Source: Bradyrhizobium elkanii USDA 76
GTDB lineage: Bacteria; Pseudomonadota; Alphaproteobacteria; Rhizobiales; Xanthobacteraceae
DNA length: 64,000 bases
Assembly (NCBI RefSeq): GCF_023278185.1
Contig: NZ_CP066356.1
Coordinates: 7,370,001 to 7,434,000, forward strand
Reading direction: 5' to 3'
Part shown: positions 22,602 to 34,001 of the stretch, one piece after another
Layout of the letters: each line of letters starts with the position of its first letter
Position numbering within the stretch: the stretch's first letter is position 1
Notes under the pieces: model-generated
Database searches by the model: none
Seen by the model: only the letters and a program-made list of their open reading frames with translations
What the model was told of the DNA's origin: nothing
Translations under genes and position numbers: made by a program

Positions 22602-23891
22602 TCAGCTCCCCCGCGCATGCAGCCGCACCGGCAGCGCGCGGAACGTCCGAAGGAACGCGGAGGGCTCCCGGGTCGGCTGCTCGGCCAAGGCCAGCGTGGG
22701 GAAGCGCGCCTGGATTCGCGGCAGGCTCTCGGCTAACTGCACCCGGACTAGTTGCGCACCGAGGCAGAAGTGAATGCCGTGGCCGAAGCTCAGCATGATC
22801 TTCCCGTCGGTCGACATGCCAGGACTGGTACCGTAGAACCGCGCGGGATCGAAGCGGTCGGGATCGGCGAAGGCGTCGGGGTCGCGATTGCCGGCCGCGA
22901 TCAGCATGCGCACGTCCGCGCTCTTCGGGATCACCATGCCGCCCAGTTCGATGTCGCGCTGGGCGATACGCGGAATGGAGCTGAACATGACGGGCGCGTC
23001 GCAGCGCAGGACTTCTTCGACGAATGCCTTCACCCCCACGGCGTCTTTGTGTAGCCAGTGCCGCTGTTCGGGATACGCGAGCATCGCCAGGACCGCATGG
23101 TCGATGGTCGCAGCAGTGGTGGCGAAGCTGCCCAGCAGCATGCCCCACAGCATGCTGATCAACTCCGCATCCGACAGCATGTCGGCATCATCGTCATGTG
23201 CGCCGACCAGCATCGACACGATGTCGTGGCGCGGGTCGGTGCGCTTACGCTGTATGAGGTAGCCGAAGTAGGTCTGCACCCTGGCGCTGGCCGCGTCCGC
23301 CGCGGTGAGCTGGGGATCGCTGGCATGCGGGCGCAGGCCTTCCAGAATGGCACCGATGCCGGCGGCGAGCCCGAACATGTCGTCATGGGGCATGCCAAAC
23401 AGTTCGGCGAAGACCAGCATGGGCAACGCCAGTGCGAATTCCCGATGCAGGTCCACCGCCTCCCCGCGCTCCAGCGCGGGCGCCATGCCGTCCAGGCGCG
23501 CGGCGACGATGCGCGCGATGCCTGGCCGCAGGTTGTCGATCTGGCCCATGGTGAAATCGCGCGAGATCAGCCGGCGCAGACGCGTATGCGTCGGTGGGTC
23601 CTTCATCGCCAGCGAGGACGCCAGCAGATTGAGCGACAGGCTGGTCGCCGCACGCGGGAAATAGCGCGCCAGTTCGTCCGGCGCCGGAGCCCGAAACGCA
23701 TCGCCCGTGGCCTTGAGCGCCCAATAGATGTCGGCGTGGCGGCTCAACAGAAAGAGGCCCGACGCCGCGCGATGCACCGGATCGTGCTCGCGCAACCAGC
23801 GCATGAACGGATACGGGTCGTGCATGCACGCTGGCGACGCTAGTTCAGCGAATGCGTCCCCGCATGTTGCCGTGGTTTCTTGCACGTCCAT
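22602..23891 (-). CDS. Cytochrome P450 CYP114
   Basis: The 429-residue P450 carries the I-helix [10 protein letters not shown], the EEVLR K-helix and the heme loop [13 protein letters not shown] with Cys near 376. With its ferredoxin, CYP114 of rhizobial operons converts ent-kaurenoic acid through 7-hydroxylation and ring contraction towards GA12. It is distinguished from CYP112 by its position next to Fd. The start [18 protein letters not shown] follows a CYP112 stub. A decayed second copy of part of this gene lies at 6.7 kb. Confidence 0.9.
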   Translation of the reverse strand: MDVQETTATCGDAFAELASPACMHDPYPFMRWLREHDPVHRAASGLFLLSRHADIYWALKATGDAFRAPAPDELARYFPRAATSLSLNLLASSLAMKDPPTHTRLRRLISRDFTMGQIDNLRPGIARIVAARLDGMAPALERGEAVDLHREFALALPMLVFAELFGMPHDDMFGLAAGIGAILEGLRPHASDPQLTAADAASARVQTYFGYLIQRKRTDPRHDIVSMLVGAHDDDADMLSDAELISMLWGMLLGSFATTAATIDHAVLAMLAYPEQRHWLHKDAVGVKAFVEEVLRCDAPVMFSSIPRIAQRDIELGGMVIPKSADVRMLIAAGNRDPDAFADPDRFDPARFYGTSPGMSTDGKIMLSFGHGIHFCLGAQLVRVQLAESLPRIQARFPTLALAEQPTREPSAFLRTFRALPVRLHARGS

Positions 23892-23981
23892 CCTGGTTAC
23901 CTGTTGGCTGGCTGATCGGCGCGCGCCATGCGCGCCGGCAAATTGCGGAGAAGATCGCGATTCCCGGGGGCGTCCACCACA

Positions 23982-24190
23982 TCACCAGAGCACCGGCAAC
24001 TCCTCGAATCCGCCAGGATGATCTCCTTGCGCAACTTCAGTTCTTCAGGCGCCACGGTCAGACGGAGCGCGGAAAAGCGCTGGAAGATCGAACCGAACAC
24101 CGCCTTGAGCTCCAGCTTGACCAGCGCCAGCGCCGTGTCCGTCCCGAAGACCATCGCACTGCGATTGGTGATGATGCGTGAACAGAGCAA
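23982..24190 (-). pseudogene. CYP112 C-terminal remnant
   Basis: Immediately upstream of CYP114, where CYP112 (GA 20-oxidase) normally lies, only a P450 C-terminal stub remains: ALALVKLELKAVFGSIFQRF then SALRLTVAPEELKLRKEII. The preceding FGTDTALAL lacks the heme-ligand Cys (FGxGxHxCxG). The original end GFEELPVLW and stop can still be read in another frame at 24000-23982, so there is also a frameshift. More than 300 N-terminal residues are gone. DUF2235-like DNA adjoins on the other side. Confidence 0.85.
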
Positions 24191-24289
24191 ATCGCGTGCC
24201 GAAGTGAATTCGCAGGCCCAGCAGGCACTCCGTAGCGGCGCGTAGTGTCAGGTTTCTGGCGTTGAGTCTCAATACCGACAATCGGCGCA

Positions 24290-24700
24290 GCAAGTGCCGA
24301 CAAAGGCCCGCTCTCGCACTGAATGTGCGGGGCAGCCCTTGCGCGACATTTCAAGCATCCGGATTGGCTGCAGCAGGTGTGGTTCGCCGGAAACCACTCC
24401 GATGTCAGCGGTAGCTATCCGGAAAACGAAGCCCGCCTCTTTGACATCTCGTTGGGTTGGATGGCGCATGCGGCCGAGAACTTTACCGACGGCAAGACGC
24501 CCGACGGCTTCGGCATCGAGGTCGACGATAGATTCCTGACGCTGGATCCGGATCCGCTTGGTCCGTAGCACGACGAGTGCGAACCCGGTCGCTTGCGGGG
24601 GCAAGTCAAGTGGACGGAAGGGTTCCGTCAAGTGCAGAGCTAGGCTGTCCTTCATCCGGCGGCACTTGAGCGCTTCGCCGCGAAGTGGGGCGTGCAGCAA
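24290..24700 (+). pseudogene. DUF2235 (T6SS lipase-like) remnant
   Basis: The 81-residue frame from 24323 contains VWFAGNHSDVSGSYPENEAR followed by LFDISLGWMA, the signature of DUF2235 alpha/beta hydrolases (Tle1-like phospholipase effectors). Further homology continues through stops: WTEGFRQV near 24615 and LHPAALERFAAK near 24654. The N-terminal catalytic Ser region (GxSxG) is missing. It is a truncated, interrupted gene. Confidence 0.7.
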
Positions 24701-25120
24701 ATACTAGGAATAGGGTGCCTATACGTCAAACACCCTCATGGTCTAGCGCGCGCTGGCGCTACGCGCATTGTGTTCCTTGTAATGCCGATCATCTTTGGCG
24801 CGCTTGCAAGTTGGGAAATCTTAAAAGGCGACAACAAGTACGAATACTTCACGGCCACCACGGCGCTGGTCGCCGGCATCGTGCCGGCGGTTTACGCGGC
24901 GTTGAAGCTGGATGAGCATCTGCCGACGGCCGTGCGGCTAGCTGGTGAATACAAGAACCTGGAGACCTTTTCGGGGACCTCGCCGCAATAGGCCCTCACA
25001 AGCCATCCGACGTGTTCGAGGCCGAATACAAGGAAACCCGGACTCGATTAGAATGCCAAGAACGAGGCGTTTACTCCACCCGAGTGGTGCTTCAAGCGCG
25101 CGTCTTTCACCATCTGGTGG
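24692..25120 (+). pseudogene. Small membrane protein, SLATT-like, frameshifted
   Basis: The frame to 24991 has two hydrophobic segments (IVFLVMPIIFGALASWEI and FTATTALVAGIVPAVYAALK) followed by LDEHLPTAVRLAGEYKNLE, resembling SLATT-type membrane domains. It then loses frame; other frames continue with DLAAIGPHKPSDVFEAEYKE and NEAFTPPEWCFKRAR to about 25110. SLATT domains accompany nucleotide-sensing or conflict systems. As it stands it is broken. Confidence 0.45.
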
Positions 25121-25318
25121 CGCCAATTCGCCGGCGAAGCCAGGATGCGCACTCATAACACAGCCCCCTGCGCTCCAGCATGGCTCGAGTGGGTCGCGGC
25201 GCGTTCATGACCAGGATCCGAGAGGAGAGAGCGAACGGATTCGGCTCGATCACCTCGATTGAGTCGATTTGCAACGCGCCGATGGCGACGCATGCTGCTT
25301 CCACGCAGGATGGTTCGG

Positions 25319-26227
25319 CTACGGCTCCTCAGGCAAATCAATCCAAATATCCGCGGGACCTTCCAGGAGCGTATCCTGATTGGGAACGTAGATGCTATCA
25401 AAGACCCTGAGGCCATGAGCCATTGCCGCACCAATGATTATGAAAGGGAGCTTGACCTGCTCCAGATCTTCGAAGCTATCAGCGTCTACGATCCGAACGA
25501 AATCGAGTTTAAACTGTCGGAATGTGATCAGAGATGCGGCTGATGCTATCAGATCCTTGATGCAGGACGTCCCTTTAGCGATCTCTTTCCTCAAATGGTT
25601 CAGTGCCATGAAGAGGCACGAAAGCTCATCGAGCTCAGAGCGGCTAAAGCGTCGTAGCCGCGACGAAATCGGGACTCCGTTCCTATATCTCACCGTCGGC
25701 ACAAATCGTATTTCGCAGTCAAGAAGCAGGTCTGCGACGGCGCGCTTTACCAAGATCGCCTGACCGATATCTTTCAAGCCAAAATAGCTGCGAGTGGGGC
25801 GTGCATAGCAGATCCAGCGGATGGAACCGGTAACAGCTTCCTTCAAGTGTTCCTCGGGCCCGTCCAGACGCAGATCATAGTCGTCTTGCGTTAGAAACGT
25901 TCGATAGCCCGCCGGAAACATCTCGGCATCGCTGGACGAAAGCACGGCGGTTGCTCCCGCGCGTAGCGCAAGCCCAATGTCGTCGTCCAGATTGAACTCG
26001 TAGCTAACTCCGGGTTCAAATTGGCTCTTGTTCGGGTAGACCGTGACGATTGCAACGTCATTCTCAATTGCCGCCCTTCTGATGAGTTCTGCATGGCCGC
26101 GGTGCAGAGCGCCCAAAGTGTGCACCGTGCCAATCGTCTGGCCTGTTCTCGCGACCTCCCGGAGGAAGGCCCTGCCTGCTGAAAGGGAATCTAGATGCAT
26201 GTGACTTGATCCAGTTCTTCTGAACAC
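25319..26227 (-). CDS. Pantoate-beta-alanine ligase-like (PanC-like) enzyme
   Basis: The 302-residue product has the PanC layout: GTVHTLGALHRGHAELIRRA (the HxGH nucleotidyl motif), VYPNKSQFEPG in place of VNPxQF, YFGLKDIGQAILVKRAVADL in place of the FGEKDxQQ block, and PISSR in place of SSRN. PanC joins pantoate and beta-alanine with ATP. Several otherwise invariant positions are changed here (MG to LG, NP to PN, SSRN to SSRL), so the substrate may differ. Start is 26227, or MHLDSL at 26200. It lies downstream of a pentapeptide-repeat gene on the same strand. Confidence 0.75.
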   Translation of the reverse strand: MFRRTGSSHMHLDSLSAGRAFLREVARTGQTIGTVHTLGALHRGHAELIRRAAIENDVAIVTVYPNKSQFEPGVSYEFNLDDDIGLALRAGATAVLSSSDAEMFPAGYRTFLTQDDYDLRLDGPEEHLKEAVTGSIRWICYARPTRSYFGLKDIGQAILVKRAVADLLLDCEIRFVPTVRYRNGVPISSRLRRFSRSELDELSCLFMALNHLRKEIAKGTSCIKDLIASAASLITFRQFKLDFVRIVDADSFEDLEQVKLPFIIIGAAMAHGLRVFDSIYVPNQDTLLEGPADIWIDLPEEP

Positions 26228-26412
26228 AAGGACGGCCTTGTCCCATCGCTCAGACTACGGAAGACTTGGCCTGAGCGCCGCATCGACCGCGCACGGTCAG
26301 CTAACATCGACGAGAGTTTCATGTCTCACCTCACAAAAGGGCTCGGTCCCAATCGACCCAGTCTGCCTGACATTGTATTTCCCAGGTCTTCATTTCGCGC
26401 CCTCTGAAACAA

Positions 26413-27894
26413 TCAGGTCGATCCAGCTCGACCACGTCTCATCAACGACGACAACTCAGCCAGATAGGTTTCCGGCTCGCGCGGCGGACCATCCTTCAGA
26501 GCGGTCTGTAGTCCCGGACATCTATCTGCAAAGAACGGCGGCTCGAATGTGGTTATCGTTGCGCCCGCAAAATCGACCTTTACGAAGCTTGCCTGAAAGG
26601 GGGATATTCCACTCAAGTTCGCGTCGCGCAAGGAAGATTGATTCATGCGAATGTATGCCAGGCGCGCAGCCTCGAGGTTACTGCCGGTCATTCCCGCAGC
26701 GAGATATGCCTGCACTAGATTGGATCCTTCGAGATTTGCGCGATCCAATGCCATTGATTGCGGGGGGTCACCGGTAAGTATCGACCTGTAGAGGTAAGCC
26801 TGAGATAGGTCTGCATTCTCAAGATCGCAGTCGCGCATAAACGCACAGCGGCCACGAAAGCCCACAAACTTGGCGGCTCGCATGGTGCTTTCTATTATCG
26901 AAATGCTTTCGCCTGATGCCCGGGACAGGTCCGCTCCATCGAGCTGGCAGGAACGAATAGATGCACCGTTCAACACGGCACCGACGAGGTTCGCGTCGGA
27001 CAAGTTTACGGACAGGAGCCGTGCATCGGTCAATTCTGCCTGTTCAAGCTCCATCCTGGAAAGATTTGACAGATGCAGATCAGCAAATGGGGCGCTCAGT
27101 GCTCTCGCCGTAATCCGGCCGCTCACCTTTGAGAGTCTCAGATACGGAAGATGAGCGCCTTCCAGGACAAGGCCGTCGACCGACGTGGGACGCACGATCG
27201 ATAAGCAGTCACCCTTTGACTGAAAAAAAGAGCAAGCCGCAAGATACGTCTTCGTGATCGTGACCTGGCTCAATTTGGCAAAGCGAAAAGAAGCGGAAGA
27301 AAGGAAGCACTCATTAATAGTCGAGCCTTGCAGTTCCGCCCCATCGAATACAGCGTAACTCGCGTCGCATTGATAGGCGAGAAGTCCACTGAGCATCGCG
27401 TTATCAAAACGCGTTCTTTTCATGCTGCAACCGTGAAACAGACTGCCGGTCGCATCAACTACATTGCGCAGACTGGCATCATCGAAGTTGCAGACTTGTG
27501 CTGCAATCGCGTGCATATACGCACAATCGAGCTTGGCGCCACGGAAGCTTGCTCTCTCTAGCCCGGGACAGATAAGGTTCGCCCCTGAAAGGTCTGCCCG
27601 ATCTAACGTTGCTCCGTAGAGTTGCGCGCGATTGAGTGTGCAGCGCCGCAAGGGGAAATCGGATAGGTCGAGACCACTGAAGTTCTCGGAGGATAGCTGC
27701 AGGCCAATCCCCGTTCTTCTGATAGCCTCCTCAGTTCGCCTCGCAACGGCCGCCACTGCGCGCGGCCGATCAGAAGCTCGGCTCCAGTATCGAACAAATT
27801 CTCCATCGGATGAAACGTTTTTTATCGGCCCGGCCCAGTTCTCTGATTCTTCATTTGCGCTGCACTCGATGTTAGCGTCGATCGTTTGCGACAT
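26413..27894 (-). CDS. Pentapeptide-repeat protein
   Basis: From MSQTIDANIECSANEESENW the protein has 493 residues, most of them pentapeptide repeats (A[D/N]LxX): LYGATLDRADLSGANLICPG, NLSDANLVGAVLNGASI and many more, predicting a long right-handed quadrilateral beta-helix. The first 90 residues are not repeats and are Ser/Glu-rich. The frame opens further upstream (27954). There are no enzyme motifs; such proteins act by binding partners or mimicking DNA, and some are type III or IV effectors. No tts box was found upstream. Function unknown. Confidence 0.8.
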   Translation of the reverse strand: MSQTIDANIECSANEESENWAGPIKNVSSDGEFVRYWSRASDRPRAVAAVARRTEEAIRRTGIGLQLSSENFSGLDLSDFPLRRCTLNRAQLYGATLDRADLSGANLICPGLERASFRGAKLDCAYMHAIAAQVCNFDDASLRNVVDATGSLFHGCSMKRTRFDNAMLSGLLAYQCDASYAVFDGAELQGSTINECFLSSASFRFAKLSQVTITKTYLAACSFFQSKGDCLSIVRPTSVDGLVLEGAHLPYLRLSKVSGRITARALSAPFADLHLSNLSRMELEQAELTDARLLSVNLSDANLVGAVLNGASIRSCQLDGADLSRASGESISIIESTMRAAKFVGFRGRCAFMRDCDLENADLSQAYLYRSILTGDPPQSMALDRANLEGSNLVQAYLAAGMTGSNLEAARLAYIRMNQSSLRDANLSGISPFQASFVKVDFAGATITTFEPPFFADRCPGLQTALKDGPPREPETYLAELSSLMRRGRAGST

Positions 27895-27954
27895 GTCGAC
27901 GATTCCATATTGCCCGGATTGCGAGTCGGCTTCTCGTTGTGAAGCTCTTGTCAC

Positions 27955-28750
27955 TCGGCAAGTGCGGGTAAGCTTAAGCGATTGTCACACCGGGGGTCTG
28001 CCAAACCGCGAATCGATGGGTCGATGACGCAGCAATTGTGCGGCGGGCCTTCGCAGCCGCGGTGGTGCGCGCGTCGACAGAATGTACCATGGCCCCTCCA
28101 CCACTGCTTGTTGCGATGATTCACCGGGCCCGCCAACGTCAACGACGCAAGCTCAACGACTATGCAAATATGCCCAAAGACGCGATTTGGCTTGATACGG
28201 CTCTCTCCCGGCAAATGCATCCGTCAACCGAATGCGCGAAGTTCTCGTTCTTGCTTCTTTCTCAAAATGAAGCCACGGCTTGGGGCCGAAAGTGATCGCT
28301 TATGTAGCGCCGTACTCGGAATTACCTGAGCAATGACCGTGCCACCCGATCAGCTGTAATAAGGGGCTGAATAAATGCGATGAAATCGAGATCATCGGAT
28401 CGACGCCAAGTGTTTTGAACCCGACAAAAGCCGTCTCTTGTCGGGGATCGCACCAGGTTCGCAAGGATATCGAAAAACCAAGTTCCGAGCTCGCTCGCGA
28501 GACGCGCGATGGCCGAGAAGGGGCACATAGTCAAGGGATTCGGCACGTTCCAACCGTCGATTCGCGAACAGGGAGTGTACGAGCGCGACTGGCCAGCTCC
28601 GTGCGCCGGCCGACCCACCGCGTACCACACACTGTGCCGGCGGAGCGATGAACGAGCCCGCAATCGTGATCAAACTGGCGCGCAAAATGGTAATACTTCG
28701 GCGATCGAAGATCGGCTATTTATGATCCAGAAAGTCGAATTCGGCAGCAT
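27955..28750. other. Gap without recognised genes
   Basis: About 800 bases. Two forward frames (28038-28295 and 28509-28730) have partly protein-like stretches, such as GHIVKGFGTFQPSIREQGVY, but no family and no clear ribosome sites. Probably remnants of a lost gene. It also holds the 3' flank of the ABC operon; no terminator hairpin was spotted. Confidence 0.35.
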
Positions 28751-30463
<1,713 letters not shown>

Positions 30464-31327
30464 TCAAGCCTTTCCTTCCAGACGGTCCTGCAGGTGGCCT
30501 CCGACAATGGTGAGGCTAAGGGCAAAGATCGTCACGGCCAGTCCGGGTATGACCTCAAGCCACCAGGAATAGATCACATAGTTGCGCCCGGCATTGAGCA
30601 GCGCGCCCCATTCAGGGGCCGGGGGAGCAACGCCAAGACCTAGAAAGGCTAGCCCCGACGCCCAGATAATCGCCTGACCGACGCCGATTGTCATCATAGC
30701 TGTCAGGGGGTTCATCGTGTTCGGAAGAATATGCCTCCAGGCGATACGGGGAAACGGATGTCCGAGCGCCTTGGCTGCCTCCACGTACCCGGTACCCTTG
30801 ATAGAAAGCATCTGGCCCCTGATCATGCGCGCATAGCCTGGCGCCGTGGCGATTCCGACGGCTATGACCTCAGTCAGCACCGACGGCCCAAAGACCGTGA
30901 CGAACACCAGGGCGAGCAAGAGCGTGGGAATTGCGAAGAGCACGTCGAAAATCCGGGTGAGAATGCTGTCGACCACGCCAGCGAAAAGTGCGGCTGCGAC
31001 GCCGAGAATGAGTGCAACGGATATGCTCAGCGCGGTCGCACCAAGTCCGATGGCAAGCGATTGGCCAGCCCCCTCCAGCACACGGGAGTAGAGATCCCGG
31101 CCCAATTGATCTGTACCCAACCAATGGACGGTCGAAGGCGACTGCAATGACGAGCTCAAATCGATAGCGAGTGGGTCGTGCGTCTGCAGCACCTTTGGCG
31201 CGATGGCCGCGAGGACAAAGAAGCCAATGATGGCAAGCGAGGCAGCAACCCGGAAGGGAACATTGCAGATGAATTCCAAGACTTCTCTGAGCGGCTGAGA
31301 CACCGTGACTTCCGCGAACCTGCTCAT
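30464..31327 (-). CDS. ABC transporter permease, DppC type
   Basis: The 287-residue inner-membrane protein has about six hydrophobic segments and the EAA loop EAAKALGHPFPRIAWRHILP that contacts the ATPase. An N-terminal helix is followed by the DPLAIDLSSSLQSPSTVHWL and GTDQLGRDLYSRV region typical of DppC-like permeases. It pairs with the DppB-type permease as the translocation channel. The start overlaps the preceding stop as ATGA (31327-31324). Confidence 0.92.
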   Translation of the reverse strand: MSRFAEVTVSQPLREVLEFICNVPFRVAASLAIIGFFVLAAIAPKVLQTHDPLAIDLSSSLQSPSTVHWLGTDQLGRDLYSRVLEGAGQSLAIGLGATALSISVALILGVAAALFAGVVDSILTRIFDVLFAIPTLLLALVFVTVFGPSVLTEVIAVGIATAPGYARMIRGQMLSIKGTGYVEAAKALGHPFPRIAWRHILPNTMNPLTAMMTIGVGQAIIWASGLAFLGLGVAPPAPEWGALLNAGRNYVIYSWWLEVIPGLAVTIFALSLTIVGGHLQDRLEGKA

Positions 31328-32280
31328 GTCAGCTTCATCCTCGGATCGAGCATCCGGTAAGCTAGATCGACAATCACACTAAGAAGAACGAATAGGCCCG
31401 CCGAGATCAAAACAGCTCCCGAGACAATCGGAACGTCCCGCGAGGACGTCGCTGCGACGAGAACTCCACCCAGGCCTTGGCGGGCGAAAACGATCTCTAT
31501 CAAGATCGCCCCCGACAGAAGCTTGCCAAGAGCCCAACCTGACAACGTAATGCCGGGCAATGCGGCATGACGCAGGACATGGTGAAGTCTGACGCCGAAA
31601 TCACTCATACCTCGAGCTCGCGCGGACGTAACGAAGGGCTGCTCGAGCACGCGCGTGAACTCGTTCAGAACGACTTGTCCGAAAAAGCCCGACAGTTCGA
31701 GAGCCAGCGCAAGGGTTGGGAGAACGAGTCCCATGGCAGTACTTTCCCCAACAACGGGAAAGATCCGCAAGTTCACCGCAAAGACGACGAGCAGAATTGT
31801 AGCTAGCCAGTAAGGCGGTACGGTTGCCAGGAAGATTTGCGCGCCGCTGAGCAGCTTCGACCATATGTTGTCTCTGCCGGCGATCAACAGGGTGGCCAAG
31901 ATGGCAATAGCCCATGCCGTCAGCAGCGCGGCGATCGCCAGAACAATAGTCGGACCAATCTGCTCTGCGATGATTCCTACGACGGGTCGATGCTGCTGGT
32001 ATGATTCACCAAGATCTCCGTGCAGGATTCGCCATATGTAATTCGCATACTGAACCACGAGCGGTTGATCAAATCCATATTGCGCATTGACAGCTGCGAG
32101 CTCTGCCGGAGGCGCCGGCCCAACGTTACCACTCCGTACATTGATGATGATCTGCGCGCGATCGCCTGGCAGCAAACACTGCGTGAGGAACGCAAACGTT
32201 GCTGCAGCCCACACGACAACCACGCCGGAGAGTATGCGGCGCGCGAACCAAACAAGCGGATTTTGGGCTACGAGCTTCAC
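31324..32280 (-). CDS. ABC transporter permease, DppB type
   Basis: A DppB-like permease of about 318 residues: FARRILSGVVVVWAAATFAF first helix, LPGDRAQIIIN, YGFDQPLVVQYANYI, GDLGESYQQHRPV and the EAA-like loop SARARGMSDFGVRLHHVLRH. I prefer the GTG at 32280 (KLVAQNPL start, GAGG just before it); an ATG at 32298 would overlap the binding-protein gene by 14 bases. Forms the channel with the DppC-type partner. Confidence 0.9.
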   Translation of the reverse strand: MKLVAQNPLVWFARRILSGVVVVWAAATFAFLTQCLLPGDRAQIIINVRSGNVGPAPPAELAAVNAQYGFDQPLVVQYANYIWRILHGDLGESYQQHRPVVGIIAEQIGPTIVLAIAALLTAWAIAILATLLIAGRDNIWSKLLSGAQIFLATVPPYWLATILLVVFAVNLRIFPVVGESTAMGLVLPTLALALELSGFFGQVVLNEFTRVLEQPFVTSARARGMSDFGVRLHHVLRHAALPGITLSGWALGKLLSGAILIEIVFARQGLGGVLVAATSSRDVPIVSGAVLISAGLFVLLSVIVDLAYRMLDPRMKLT

Positions 32281-32284
32281 GGCC

Positions 32285-33985
32285 TCATTTCCTTTCATCA
32301 AAATGAGCGTCATAGAAGACGGGCTCGCCCACCGACCCGTGGTCCAGCCATACGTCTTTCAGATTGGGGCTGGTGGCCAAAGTCACGTCCAGCACCGTGA
32401 AGCCAATCACAGGAGCCTCATCCACGATCTTCCATTCCGCCTGCTGATAAAGACCGGCACGTTCAGCGCTGCTAAAATCCTGCTCCGCCCTTTGGATCAC
32501 CTCCCAAAGCGCCGAATCCTGGAAGCGCGACGGATTGAATCGATTGGGTTCACCATTCTGGTCCGGCTTCCATGAAATCCGGAAGATCTCGGCGCCGGGT
32601 GCAACCCAATAGAGCAGCACGATTTCATAATCGTCGGGGCCGAGATTTCGTCCGGCAAAGAAATCAGCGGGATTAGTGGGTTGAAGACGTACGTCAAAAC
32701 CGGCCACCCTTGCCTGCTGCTGGATTACTTGCAAGGCTTGCTCGCCATCGGGCTTCAGAATAGCGTTCGAATAGGAAATGCGCACCGTCAGTGAATTGCC
32801 GTTCTTGACACGGATGCCGTTACGGTTGCGCTCAGTCCAACCCGCCCGATCAAGCAGCTGATTGGCTTGCCGAATATCGTACGTATACGCCCGCCCGAGC
32901 TCGTGCAGGTATTCCGGCGAGCTTTGACTTAGCGCACCGTTGCCTTCAAATGGCAAAGAGCCAAGAAAGGATGTGTCAACCGCGGCCTTTCGATCAGTAG
33001 AATAAGCGAAAGCCTTGCGGACGAGCACGTCGTCAAAAGGAGGCCTGGCCGCATACAACGCAAGGCGTAGAGGAGTGCCGCCGGTAATATGCCGCAATAT
33101 TCCAAAGCGGGAATTAGCGTCTTTCCATGCAATGGCCGGGATATCGTATATGGCATCGGTCTCGCCTGTGATCAGCGAGCCGTATCGGACAGTCTGATCT
33201 GGCAGAAACTTCCAGCTTATTCCGTCAACGTAAGCCGGGCCCTGGTGTTTCGCGGTGGCCGGCGCCGAATTGTAGTCAGGATTGCGGCGGAAGGTGACTT
33301 CCCGCCCATGGCGCCACTTGTCGACGATGAAAGGACCCGAGCCGACCGGATTCTCGCAATTCACCGCAAGTCCACGTTTGAGCGCGGATGGCGACAGAAT
33401 GCCTTGTGAGGATTGGGCGAACACATTGAGCAAGGGCTGGAACGGCGTCTTCAAGGTTACCTGCAGCCTCTGAGGAGCGATTGCCTTTGCCGATTCGAAG
33501 CTGTCGCTAAGATAGGGAGCAGCAGTGGGATTGCGAAGATCGGGGTCATTGCTGAGCCACCCGTTGATATTGTCAGCGATGGCCTGCGCATCGAGAGCAG
33601 TCCCGTCCGTGAACTTCACATTCGGCTTTATCTCGAATGTGTACACCTTTTTGTCGTCGGAGATGGTCCAGGACTCGGCCAACCATGGCGCAATCTTGCC
33701 GTCGTCGCTGCGAGCAACCAGATTGTCGCTGTATTGGCGTTGCAGGTACCATTGCTGCACCCACCCGCCGAACAGGCAGGCAGGCTCTTGAAAATGCCCA
33801 TAACGGATAACGCCTCCCCGCTTCACGGCTACCCCTTCTTGAGCACGAACGCTGGGTGCCCATTGAGACAGGCCTGAGAGCACGGCAAGGGTAACCGCCA
33901 TCTTTCTTGCTAGATGGCTCGACTGGCCAGTGAAGCGCCTCGTGGGTCGCGCAGTCGGTAAAAGCATATCCAGGCTCCGGAGCAT
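32285..33985 (-). CDS. ABC transporter substrate-binding protein (family 5)
   Basis: From MLRSLDMLLPTARPTRRF the precursor is 566 residues with a basic n-region, a hydrophobic core (MAVTLAVLSGLSQWAPS) and a probable cleavage after VRA. The mature part has the SBP-5 pattern: GGVIRYGHFQEPACL, NLVARSDDGKIAPWLAESW then TISDDKKVYTFEI, and FTDGTALDAQAIADNI. It captures peptide-, nickel- or opine-like ligands in the periplasm. The frame is open upstream into the monooxygenase gene, but a signal peptide fixes this start. Ligand unknown. Confidence 0.9.
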   Translation of the reverse strand: MLRSLDMLLPTARPTRRFTGQSSHLARKMAVTLAVLSGLSQWAPSVRAQEGVAVKRGGVIRYGHFQEPACLFGGWVQQWYLQRQYSDNLVARSDDGKIAPWLAESWTISDDKKVYTFEIKPNVKFTDGTALDAQAIADNINGWLSNDPDLRNPTAAPYLSDSFESAKAIAPQRLQVTLKTPFQPLLNVFAQSSQGILSPSALKRGLAVNCENPVGSGPFIVDKWRHGREVTFRRNPDYNSAPATAKHQGPAYVDGISWKFLPDQTVRYGSLITGETDAIYDIPAIAWKDANSRFGILRHITGGTPLRLALYAARPPFDDVLVRKAFAYSTDRKAAVDTSFLGSLPFEGNGALSQSSPEYLHELGRAYTYDIRQANQLLDRAGWTERNRNGIRVKNGNSLTVRISYSNAILKPDGEQALQVIQQQARVAGFDVRLQPTNPADFFAGRNLGPDDYEIVLLYWVAPGAEIFRISWKPDQNGEPNRFNPSRFQDSALWEVIQRAEQDFSSAERAGLYQQAEWKIVDEAPVIGFTVLDVTLATSPNLKDVWLDHGSVGEPVFYDAHFDERK

Positions 33986-34001
33986 TGGTGTTGAGGAAAT
34001 G

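Noticed and set aside
26291-26320. tts-box-like GTCAGCTAACATCGACGAG
   Set aside because: Internal spacing is off by two bases and no forward gene lies downstream.
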